Positions 44,304 through 55,165 of a stretch of DNA of 64,000 nucleotides are shown here, piece by piece. The position numbers and the translations under genes were made by a program. The notes under the pieces were generated by a model. That model did no database searches and was not told the DNA's origin. It saw only the letters and a list, made by a program, of their open reading frames with translations. Positions within the stretch are counted from its first letter, which is position 1; each line of letters opens with the position of its first letter. This stretch comes from Chlorella sorokiniana (Eukaryota; Chlorophyta; Trebouxiophyceae; Chlorellales; Chlorellaceae): the NCBI GenBank assembly GCA_025917655.1, contig CP084612.1, positions 930,001 to 994,000 on the forward strand, read 5' to 3'.

Positions 44304-47300
44304 CTAGTTTGCGAGCAGGTAGGGACGGTAGTCCACGTCGTTCACCTCCTTCAGCTCACCGCTCCAGGGCCCCTGCTGGTAGTACTCAGCCAGACCCGCC
44401 AGAGCTCCCGTGATGGCTGCAGCGGCAGGGGGCGCACATGTATTCATCGTGGTTGTTGTGGCCACAAACAAGCGGCGAAAGCTGCAAAGAAGCTGTTCGT
44501 GCGGGGCAAGCGGCGCCCACGACGGCGGGAATCGCCCAAGGCAGCACCTCGATGCTGTTGTGGTGGCTTCGTTCAGGCACGTGACGCTGACTGCTGCATC
44601 TCCACTGTAAGGACCTCTACCAGGCACACCTCGCCCCCGTTACAGACACGCTCACGCCCCGCCCAGAAGCCCCCCCACACACACACACACGCCCCCACCC
44701 CCACACACACTCCACACCCACCCGAGTTGTACACGATGGTGGGCTCGGTGTAGGTGTAGTCGCGGCGCGACAGCACCAGCCCGTCGTTGAGCAGCGGGCG
44801 CCGAAGAGGGTGCCGTAGGCGATGTGGCGGGGGGGGAACCAGTTGCCGAAGAAGTCCAGCATGGCCTTCATCCAGCGCTGGGGCCGGCCTGCAGGGAGGG
44901 CGGGTGCGTGGAGGGGGGAGGCTTCACGGCGGAGGGCGGCGCTGGTGAGAGGGGCAGTGCAGGAAGGTGGGGAGGGACGGAGCAACGAGGGCGGCGTGTG
45001 GTGCTGGCAAGCCGTGCCTAGCCGGGCAAGGGCTGCCGGCGGGAGAGGGGAGCGGCGTGCAGCCAGGCCAGAGTGCAGGCAGTAGAGAGGCCCGGGGTGG
45101 GAGCCAGCAGCGCTGCTGTCACAGGCTGGCGCCAGCAGGGCGCGAGCGGAGCAGCACTGGCCCGCCGCCGCCGCTCACCGTTCTTCTCCACGGTGAGAGG
45201 GCCCAGCTGCATGCTGCGGGGGAGGCAGGGCGAGCGGGGGCGGGTCCAGGCTCAGAAGGAGGCGGGAATGGCCAGGGCCGACTGGCGTGGGGTCGGCCTG
45301 CCGATAGGTGCCACCCTGGCAGCGGGCACCAGGCCCCGGCCCCCATCTTGGAGCAGGAGATGTGCAGGCACGCTGCCGAGCACACGCCCCCCCAGCAGGG
45401 CCTCACGTGGCTGGGATGCGGACCCCAGTGGGTCGCTCTCGTTGCGCCACACCAGGATGGAGTTGTAGGGGGACTCCTGGTGCAGGTACTGCGGCGGTAC
45501 AGCAGGACGGCACAGGGGCCAGGCGGTACATCACGCGCCGGGGCAGAGGCGGCACAGGCAGCAGGTCACGCAGGTGTGCGCGCCCACGCACAGGCAGCCA
45601 GCCGAAGCTGGGTCGGCGCTGCAGCCCGGGGGCGCCCTCAGCCAGCCTGTGGGGCGGCAGCGCGCGGCGGCGGCGCCACACCTGGGGGTACTTCTCGCCA
45701 AAGCCCACCAGCCAGGAGCGGCCGCAGTCGCCCAGCACATAGTCCACTTGGAACTGGCCTGCGGAAAAGAAGAAAGCAGGGAAAAGGGCAGCGGTGGAGC
45801 TGGGCACCCGTTCCAGCTGGCATCATCTGTCCTACAGGGCGCTGGGACAGTGCGCAGGGGCTGCAGGGTGCGGCAGTTCCGCTCTGCCAACTAAACACGC
45901 TCTCTGCAGGGAGCCCTGCCCGGCTCCTGCGTTGGCCTCCTCCCTTGCCAGCACTGGGATGGACGCTGCCCAGCCAGGCCCGCTCGCTCACCGTAGTTGA
46001 ACAGGCGGGCAGCGTACTCTCTGTCCAAGGCAGGGTTCTTCGCGTGGCAGAAGCCCAGCGTGGCTGCAGGCAGGGTGCAAGCACGCAGGAGCGCAGGGGA
46101 GACAATCGTGCGGGTCCGGGGTGGCAAGCCGCGGCGCAGGGAAGGAAGGCAGCAGCTGCTTCGAACGTGGCTGCCAGCTGAAGCGGGGGCGGCGTGTGGT
46201 TCAGGCGCGGCAGGCTGCTCACCGACGTTGGACCCGTGTGTGAGCCCGCCCCAGTGGTAGGGCTGGGCCGAGCCGCAATCGGTGTGCTTCACATTGCCCT
46301 CCAGGTACTCGTCAAAGTAGCGGCGAGCCTGGGTGGGGGTGGGCGTGCGTGGTTGGCATGCTGCTTGCGTTCATGTGAGAACCGGGGTGGCAGAGGGCGC
46401 GGCAGCAGCGGTCGACACCACACGGCCAGCCCGGCTCCGCTCTCCGGGCCCTGGACTCGATCCAGCGGCCGCCGCGGCTGCATGCGGCTGCGCCTCTGCT
46501 GCCGGGCCAGCTGCCGAGATCCCTGTGCCGACACCATCACCAGCCCGCCACGGCCCGCTGAGACCATTGCAGCCCCGCATGGTTCCCCTCCCCATTTCCC
46601 AACCGAAAGCCCGCCCCCCTCCCCCACACACGTACCCACCCACACACTCCGCTGCCCACCTCTGCAAAGTACTTGTCGTTGCTTGGGTCCAGCTGCGCCA
46701 TGAGGACCGCGGTGAGCGGCTTCAGCGCGCCCACCTCCTGCGTGTTGCTGTACTCGGCCTGGTCAAAGTACCGCTCCGCGTCGGCCTTGTACTGCTCCTC
46801 GCCCGTCGCCTTGTACAGCATGGCAGCCGCAAAGGCCAGCTCATCCATGAAACCGTTGTAGCTGCGCAGGTTGATGCGGTGGGGGGCAGGCAAGGGGGCA
46901 CATGAGTGTGGTTTTGGGTGTGTGGGATGGGGAGCGCGGGGCGGCGAGGGGTTGCAGCGAGGGGCCGCATGAAGCGGGGCGTGCCGGGTTTGAGTGGATG
47001 GCGGCCAAAGCAGAGAAGGTATAGGTTGTGCACAAGCGCCCGTGCCAGCATTGATCGCCACGCCCCTAAAACTCCTGCGCGCATACGCAGGCAAGAGTCC
47101 GGGGCCCAGCCGCCGCACAGCCGGCCCGAGCGGCGCCCCACCTGGTGTAGAAGTATCGGTGGATTTCGAGGGCCCCGTTGTCGTTGACCTCCATGTAGGA
47201 CTTGGGGAACTCGGTGGCAAAGGCGTACAGCTGGCGCGCGTGCTCCAGCGCCTTGGCCGCCCATGCCGGGTTGTCGCCCTTGAGCAGCTCCGAGGCGGCG

Positions 47301-50300
47301 GCCAGCGCTGCGGGGCGGCGAGGCGGGCGCAGGGCAGCTGGGCAGGCTGCTTGAGACTGCGGCCGCTCCCCGCTGCTGGAAAGCTGCACCCAGCGGTGCT
47401 ATGCTCATCTCATGGCCCTCTGGAGGGCCATGCAGGGCAGAAGGAAGGAGCTCCTCCCTTTAATCAGCCTCCCCACCCCTAGCCGCCCCCACCTGCAGCG
47501 GCGTCGCCGGTGATCTCAGAGCACGGGATGTCCTTGGTGCTGCGTGCCAGGGATTAGAAAAAGGGAATGCGGTCACCTGGGCGCTTCGTTGAGCAAAGAT
47601 GGACAAAGGCCACGGACGAAGCAGGGGGAGGGTCTCACCAGTAGCCCATGATGCGCTTGGGGGCGTACTTCTCGTACAGCTCAACGGGCGCATACATGTC
47701 AAAATCTGGGCGGGGGTGGAGTGGTTGAGCGGGGGGCGTTTGAGGCTGTGTGATCGTGTGTAGGTGTGTTTTGGGGGCGTGAGCGCAAATGTGTGTGCTC
47801 GTGTGTGTGTGTATGGGTGGGGGGGGGGGGGCGGGCGCGGGGCAGGCAGGGTGCTGCGCGATAGCAGAAAGGCGCAGCTTCCCCGCGGCAGCGCCTGCAT
47901 GACTGCTGTGCACGGCACCGCGCCTCTGCAGGACGCAGCCTGCCGTTGCACCCCTGCCGCGCCCCTTCCCCCACTGCCGGCGTTTGGCGCACATCCGCGC
48001 GCTGCGCTGCGCTCACCCTCTGTGTTGTTGCCCATGGATCCCATGAATACGTACGGCTCCACGTGGCTGTTGATCAGGAAGTCGGCGCCCCACTTGACCT
48101 GCGTGGATGACAGCGGCGCGCCACGTCAGCAGGATGGGCAGCAGCGCAAGGAGGGCGGGGTGGGGATGGGTGTGAAGCCTGCTTGCACGGCACCCCAGTG
48201 CCTGGTCGCTTCCAGCCCGCACAAGCCCTCCGCCAGCACCGGGCGCGCTGTCGCGCGGTCCAAGACACCCTTCTCCCTGTGTGAGGGGTGCAGCGCTGCG
48301 GTGTGTAGTGCCAGAGAGGCTTGCCTTGAACTTGATGTCATCCGCCAGCCCCGTCTTAGCATAGCCGTCGGGGAAGCAGAGGGCGGAGGTGGCCAGGAAG
48401 GCGGGGGTGTAGCCGCTGATGGCTCCCAGTTTCAGCCCGGAACCGCCCGACTCGTAGTACCCTCCCGACAGGTCCTCGCCGTACTTGCCTGTGCGGTACA
48501 CGCGGTACGGCACGACATGCCACGTCACGGGACGGGATGAACGGGGAAAGGGCGGGGTGGGCAGCCCAGCGGCCCCCAGCCCAGAGCAAGCCAAGCTCGA
48601 GTCTTGCGCTGCAAGAGCCTGGGCCGTCCCCACCCCCCAGCGCATGCGGCGCCCACCTTGCAGTCGAAGCAGGAGTTGTCGCGCCAGGCCAGGCGCTTGT
48701 AGTTGCCGGCCGGCGTGTTGATCATGCCGGAGATCTGGGAGTCGTAGTAGATGAGGGCCTTGGTCAGCGCCTCGTTGTACGCGTACCTGCAAGGCGGTAC
48801 AAGCCAGCAGTACAGGCGGCTTTGCAGCCAGGTGCAGCAGGCTGCGGCAACAACGTGTGCAAGCCGGTTTGATGGAAGGCATGGGCGTCGGCAAAGAGGT
48901 GCGGTTGGTTGGGGGGCCGGGAGGACTGCAAGTATGGTTGTGCGGGAGAACGGCGGGCGGAAGTGCAGCGGCGCAGGGGGAGACAGGGGGCGGGCCGGCG
49001 GGCAGCCTCACCCTGCGCCGGAAGCCTTGTTTGGGAACTGGGTGTTGGCGGCGGCGTCCTGCCACTCTGCAGGGATTTGGGTGGTGCATATTGTGAGGGC
49101 TTGTAGGCACGCCAGACCAACCTTGGCATGGCCCATCCCAGAAGGAGGTCACTCCACGCAGCAGCATCTGTAATGGCACTGCGGCATGCAGCGCATGCAG
49201 GCGTCGCCACTCACTCTTGCCCTTGCCGCCGGTGGTGGGCTCGTAAGAAATGTCCCTGCCGTTGACGCGCACATAGGTGCACACGCCATCCTTGATGCAC
49301 TGGTCAGCGTAGCCATCGTACTGCGGCGGCCACAGAAAGGCAGGCAGTACAACGTTAAGGTGTGAAGCTGGTGGTGAGCCGACGTTTGTCCATGCAGAGA
49401 GCTGAGGAATGAGGCAGCGTGTGTGCAAAGAGGAATTGGAGAACCATCTGAGGAGGCGGTGGGCGGCAAGAGGCGGCGGGCGTGCAACAGGAAACGGCGC
49501 CCACCGCCCGAGTGGTCCAAACCACAAACCCTCATGCCCTGTGCGAACCAGCTGCGGCATGCTGCGATGCTGGGTTGCGCGCTGCTGGCCGGCTCCCAAC
49601 CGAGGCCCCGCCCCGACTGGCGGCACGCAGCCGCCGCTGCCACAACCCACTGCACCTCCACCTCGGCTGCGGTGCTCGTGCGGGAGGCCGCTCACGCCCT
49701 GCTGTCCACCCGGCGTTGCTCCACCCACCTGAGCCTCTGCCTTGTTTGTGTAGGTGATGCCCGAGGCGCACACGGGCTGGCGCGAGGACCAGTCGCCGCC
49801 GTCAAACTGGTTGCGGGGCGGGTAGCAGGTGGGGTCGCAGGGTCCGTCCTGCAGCGCACGAGGGGCAGCGAAGCGTGGACAGCACGCCCCTCGCTTAGGC
49901 CGGCCGCATGCAGGCGCTGCATGGAGCCCAGACGTAGGCTGCCAGGCTGTCCAGCCGCACTGCCTTCAGGGCAGAGGCGCAGCGGTCCTGGCCGGCGGCC
50001 GCCGCCGCCCTCGGCACCGCCCGCGCCGCACCTTGAGCTTGATGGCGTTGATGCAGCTCATGACGCACTCGTTCAGGTACGTCTGCTGGTCGGTGCCGCA
50101 CACGGCCTGCTCGGTGGCTGGGCAGTCGCAGAAGTCGGCGCCATGGCGCTCGTAGCCTGCATGGCGGCAGGGCAGCAGCAGGCAGGGACCGGGAGCGTGG
50201 CTTCGCTACTGCAACTTGGCTCAGGCTCTGTGACCATGGACAGCAGCACATAACACGGTTCGAACCAGGCGTGGCAAACGTGGCTGTTCTTCCGATCCCC

Positions 50301-50400
50301 AGCCCTGGCGGCGCTACGCACCGTTGATGAGCGCACCGGCAGCGCCGCTGGCGGCTGCCACCAACAGTGCGGCGGCTAGAGCGCCGGCTACGGCGCGCAT
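44304..50400 (-). CDS. Secreted Kazal-GH9 protein with degenerate catalytic motif
   Basis: The ATG at 50398-50400 starts a signal peptide (MRAVAGALAAALLVAAASGA). One exon (about 50032-50157) encodes a Kazal module: CDCPATEQAVCGTDQQTYLNE, CVMSCINAIKLK. A second Kazal-like module follows (RQPVCASGITYTNKAEAQ, then DQCIKDGVCTY). The rest matches glycoside hydrolase family 9 (cellulases): EALTKALIYYDSQISGM, WRDNSC, DLSGGYYESGGSG, KWGADFLINSHVEPYVFMG, GDAAAALAAASELLKGD, YNGFMDELAFAAAMLYKATG, VDYVLGDCGRSWLVGFGEKY and DYTYTEPTIVYNS then ITGALAGLAEYY, stop at 44304. In active GH9 enzymes GGYYDAGD supplies the catalytic base; here it is GGYYESGG (about 48439-48460), so both Asp are lost. The Glu equivalent to the catalytic acid (YTEPTIV) is kept. 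The usual HHR after KYPQ is not evident. It may be a binding or regulatory relative of cellulase, or have altered chemistry. Confidence 0.8.
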
Positions 50401-51241
50401 CCTGATCCCAGTCAGCCTGTAAATAGAGATCGCGGGGGCGGCCGTCTTTGTCAGACGCTTATCGTCGCATGCCGCGTCAAGGGCAGCGCACCTGAACTCG
50501 CCCTCAGCGCACGGAGTTGTCAACCGCTCAGCGCAATGAGTTGCACACGAAGAATCCACGGCACTGCGCCCCTGAACAGGGTTGGCCCCCTCGTCCTGCT
50601 GCGCCTGCGCTGGGCTCCACCGAGCCAGATGGATGCCCCAGCCGGACGCAGATTTCTTTTTGTGTGCCAATCTTATTGTCCTGACAAGGGTTCTGTGGTG
50701 GCAAAAGGTCTTCTTACCCACTCTTCTATAAAAACTGTAGCGACAGGGGCTTGCAAAAGACTTGGCGCTATCGACATATCAGACGGTGAATGCTGGGTCA
50801 CACAGCGGGAGGCCAACAGAAGGCAGCGGCGTCAGGCAGTGTCCCACGAAGAATGGGTGTGCACATGAGTAAGGCGGGGGCTGAGCTGGGGCCAAGGAGG
50901 TGGCAACCTAGAACTTGTGAGGGCGGCGCTGGGCAGGCACCGGTTGGAAGCTATCCTAAGCAGGAAACAAAACGAGGCAAAACGACAGCTTTGACTAACA
51001 AAAGTAGCGAGAAGGAGAAACAAGCAGGAGAGTGGCAGGAGGAATCAAAGAGGGGCGGCATTGCTCACCCAACAGAAGGGGGTTTAGGTCTGAGGATCAA
51101 TCAATGGGACGGATGATATGGTTCGTGGTCCGGCGCGGGTCATGACCAGCCGCGCAGGCGGGTCCTCCGCCAGACCAGGGCGCCCGTGCCGCAGCAGCCG
51201 CGGCAGGGGAGGGCAGTGCCCTGGTTGGGCAGCAGCGCGGT
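50401..51241. promoter_or_regulatory. GH9 promoter region and S6K 3' flank
   Basis: No gene supported. The part next to 50400 should carry the GH9 promoter (minus strand). 50640-51110 is A-rich on the plus strand. No TGTAA signal for the S6K transcript was found near its stop. Confidence 0.4.
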
Positions 51242-54200
51242 TCACTCGCGGATGCTGCTCATGGCGGGCGTGGGCAGCTGCGCGGAGCCTGCTGCGGCGG
51301 CCGCCGCCAGGAAAGATTCGGAGCAGTATGTGAACCCCTCAAACATGTGCTCCTGCAGGCTGGCCTCGCGCGGTGTCACGCAAGGAGAGTCCTGCGGCAG
51401 CGTTGCGGCGGAGCGGGGGCTGGGAGGGAGCATGCCAAACGGGGGGCAGCCACGGCATGCAGCGCGGCCGCCCAGGCGGCAGCACGCAGGCGCGGGGGCA
51501 GGCTGGGGTGGAGGCAGCTGACCGCACCTGCGGCGGCAGCTCTGTGTACATGCGGTCAAAATTCTCCACCGACTCTATGGACTTGATGGTGGGGCGGAAG
51601 GGGAGGGGATCTGCAGGGAGGAGCGGGGCACACCGCGAATGGGCTGCACCGCTGGCGCGAGAGCCCAAGCGCTCCACGCAAGCTGTGCCCCTGCGCGGAC
51701 AGGCCTCTTCCCCCGACAGCAGCATCCCAGCGCGCGCCACGCGGCCCACCGCCCACCTGGCGCGCCTCCAGCTTCTTCCAGTCCAGGGGCTTGAAGAATG
51801 GGTGGCGCATGACGTCGGCGGACCCGCCGGGGCCGTAGCCCAGCCGCTTGCTGGGCTCCTTCTGCAGCAGGCCCTTCACCAGGTTCTGCACCTCGCTGCT
51901 CAGGTAGGCTGCAGGTTGTTGTTGTTTGCGGGGTGGGGGTGGGGGGTGGGGGCGGGGGGGGACAGGGCAATCAGCGGCGCAGGGTTGATCGTGAGCGCAA
52001 GCCTCGCTGTTGGCTTGGCTAGAGTGCCCCTCACGCCTGGCACCAAATGCGCCACGGATGCAGGCTCAAGCAGCGCGGGCCCACGCCCCTGGCTGGCGTG
52101 CACCCCCAGGCCGGCGCGGCGCGGCTGCTCACAGGGCAGCTTGAACTTGGCGGCCGTGATGAGCTTCTGCAGCTGCTGGCGCCCCTTGGCGCGGAAGGGC
52201 GGCACGCCGCAGAGCATCTCATAGAGCAGCACCCCCACGCTCCACCAGTCCACCGCCTTGCCGTGGCCCCGCCCCGCGATGATCTCGGGGGCCTGAAGGG
52301 GGCGGCAGAGGGGTGGCAGAAGGGGGTCGGCAGGTAGAAGGGTGGTGAAGGGTTGGGACAGGGGTGAGAGGAGGGTTGAGCAGCGGGAAGCCGGGCCACC
52401 CACTCGGCAGCGTGCCGGTATGGCCCGTACGCTGCACCCAGCTTGCACGCCCTCTCTCCCTGGCGCCCAGCCACCTGATCCGATGGTTTCCCCCCCAACA
52501 CACACACCCAGCCACAACCACACCCATACCCACATACCCACGCGCGCCCCCACACACACACACACACAAGCGCCCCACCCACCACCCACCATGTACTCCA
52601 TGGTACCGATGAAGGAGTTGGTGCGGTGGTGCTCAGCGTCGCTCATGTTGCCTTTGGCTGCAGGCAGGCAGGCCAGGCGGGCGGCAGGGGTGACGCGCGG
52701 GCAGGGGCAAGGCGAGGCGCCGGGAGCGGTGGAGGGCACCAGCCTCAGCAGCGGCTGCATCGCAGGGCAGGCCCCTGCTGTATCACGGCAGCGGCGGCGC
52801 AGCTCCCTCACCCAGCCCAAAGTCGGTGACGCGCACATGGCCCTCGCTATCTAGCAGCACGTTCTCGGGCTTCAGGTCCCTGTGCGCAGCGGGGTGAAAC
52901 ACTTGCTGGGACAGCTGTGTGGCTGCGCTTACATCCTGCGGTGCTCCATGGCGAGCAGCGGCCGACTTTGCACAAGTCCCCGTGCACCCACCTACACACC
53001 CACCCCACCCAACCTCCATTGCTGCTGCCGCCACCAGCCGCCGCAGCACCCCACCTGTGCACAAAGCCCAGGGAATGCAGGTGGGCGATGGCCAGCACGA
53101 TCTCGGCTGTGTAGAGGCGGGCCAGGGGCTCGTCAAAGGTTCCCTGTCGGTACAGCTGGAAGAAGAGGTGGCCGCCGTTGATGAAGTCCAGGACCAGGTA
53201 CAGCTTCTTGGGGGTCTGTTTGTGCGTGTGGGGGGGGGGGGAGGAAGTGAGGGATAGACAGGTGGACAGGGCGGCTCGGCACCCTGGGCTTCGGACAGTC
53301 CACTGACGCGCTGGCAATCCATGTGCAAGGGCTCTGCCCTCGCCAACCCATCGGCACCCCCCGCCGCCGCCACCCCTCCCTCCCACACACACACGCCCGC
53401 CTCCAACGCCCGCGCCGCCCACCTGGAACGAGTAGCGCAGCGTGACAACGTAGGGGTGCAGCACGGCGGTGAGCACGTCCCGCTCCGCACGCACGTAGTC
53501 GCGGTGGTCCCGCTCCAGGATGCGGTCCTTGCGCATGACCTGACGGTACCGATGGAGGGGGACGGGGGCACGTGCATGTGAGTGCTGGCGGGGGCAGCGC
53601 AAGGGGTTGGCCGGTCTTGCGTGGTTGCAACTCTCAGCAGGCAGCGAGCGAGCAGCAAGGCCACACACCCCTCCCCCACATTGATCTCGAACCGCACCTT
53701 CATGGCGAAAATTTCCCCTGTGTCTCGCTTGCGCACTTGGAACACCTTGCCAAAGGCGCCCTGGCCCACGATGCGCAGCATCTCAAAGTCGGAGGGGCCC
53801 AGGCGGCGGCGCCCGCTGCCGCAGCGCTCGCTTCTGTGGGGGGTTGGAGCCGCGACCGGCGTCGCATCGTCAGGCGAGAGCCAGCTGAGGCGGGGCTGTC
53901 GCGCATGCAAGCAGCACCAGGGTCCTTGTTGCGGCAGGAGTGCCGTTGGAGGCATGCGGCGGGGCCGCGCACCCGCGCTGGCCGCCGTCTCCACATGCGT
54001 CACCACCTCGGTGGCAGCTGCCAGCTTCTCGGCAGCCGCAGCCAGCCAGCGCCGCATGGGTGCGCGCGTTGCCGGGGTGTCCTCCGTGGCCACCAGCAGC
54101 AGGGCGCCCGAGCAGGGCGAGGGGTGTGGCGAAGCCTTGGCTGGCGACGGGAGCGGCGACGGGCCGACGTACTGCGGCCAGGCGGCGAGGGGGTCGAGAC

Positions 54201-54763
54201 AGGCTGTAAGGCCGGCAACTCCCATGCATGTGGTCTGGCGCGTCAATGTTGGATGCGGCAGGCACACCACATGATGCATCAGGGAGCAGTGCCGCGCGGC
54301 GTACGGCCTCTTGGGCAAACGGGCGCAGAGACCCGCAGCCAGTGCGTCGGCTCCTGGGCCGCCCCCTCTCACCGACACTTGTGGGGACGGCTCTGTGCTG
54401 CTGGCGGTGCTCAGAGTGCGGCGCTCCAAGTCGTCCTCCCAAAGTGCAGGTCAAAGTGCAGCTCGCCGCCCGTCTCGCCGTCGTCTGGCCCCGACGCACC
54501 ACCCAGTGCTGCTGGAGGGCCAGCCGCTGGCGCAGCAGCCGCCCATTGCTGCCCAAGTAGCCCAGGGCGCGATGTATGGCTATGGCGGCGCTCGCAGCGG
54601 TGCTAGGGCTGCCAACGGCCGCGCCGCTGCCACCTCCGCTCAGGCGCCGGGCGCCGCTGCCAGGCATGACAGCAGGTCCCAGACTCAGGGCGCTAAGCTG
54701 CTCCAGCGCTGTGCCTGGCCTCCATTCTGCCGCCGAAGGGTTGAGGGCTGACCTGGCCGGCAT
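51242..54763 (-). CDS. AGC-family kinase, ribosomal protein S6 kinase (S6K) type
   Basis: S6K acts below TOR and PDK1 and promotes translation and growth. From the ATG at 54761-54763 there is a long low-complexity N-terminal region with a probable frame slip near 54450. The kinase domain reads [20 protein letters not shown] (about 53720-53790), EIFAMKV with the ATP-binding Lys, [57 protein letters not shown]-loop [12 protein letters not shown] (about 52590-52630), [32 protein letters not shown] and [16 protein letters not shown]. The C-tail has [15 protein letters not shown] and ends with the hydrophobic motif [12 protein letters not shown] (about 51310-51345), then MSSIRE and the stop at 51242. 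[12 protein letters not shown] and the FxxFTY motif point to plant-type S6K rather than PKA or PKG. It diverges from SAS10. Confidence 0.85.
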
Positions 54764-55165
54764 AATCCCGCCCTGTCGTGCAATATCCAGCGCTCAAAGA
54801 GTGGACAGGGCGGCCGCAACACGTTGCCGGTCGCGAAGCCGATCAGGCCACCGCCTGATCAGCGCGGCGCCCTTGCAACACGCAGCTGGAGTTCGCGCCC
54901 TCCAAGCACGTGAAGAATAAGTGTCAGTCAGGGTGCAAGCGCGCCGCTGTCGAAGTTTGAGCCGTGTGCGAATGTGTGGGAATTCAAATGGCAACTTGCA
55001 AGGCGGAAGACGGACAGCAGCCCAACCATGGCAAGCATGCGGCGGCGCGGCAGTGGAAAGGTGCCTCGGGGGTCAGGGACGCCTCTTTGCATATTCGGCA
55101 GTATTGTGACATCGTTTCGGACCAGTTGGAGCGGAGCGCGGACTGCATGCGTGCCTAGGCGCAAC
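54764..55165. promoter_or_regulatory. Divergent promoter, S6K / SAS10
   Basis: 402 bp separate the two start codons, so the region must carry both promoters and 5' UTRs. 54895-55000 is less GC-rich. No specific element identified. Confidence 0.5.

Noticed and set aside
50255-50275. GGTTCGAACC, T-loop-like
   Set aside because: No stem pairing around it and no cloverleaf; it lies in GH9 intron 1.
44304-50400. Reading the broken frames as pseudogenes
   Set aside because: Frame slips here and in essential genes (ISCA2, SAS10) are all single bases at G/C runs with otherwise intact motifs and splice sites, which fits sequence error better than decay.
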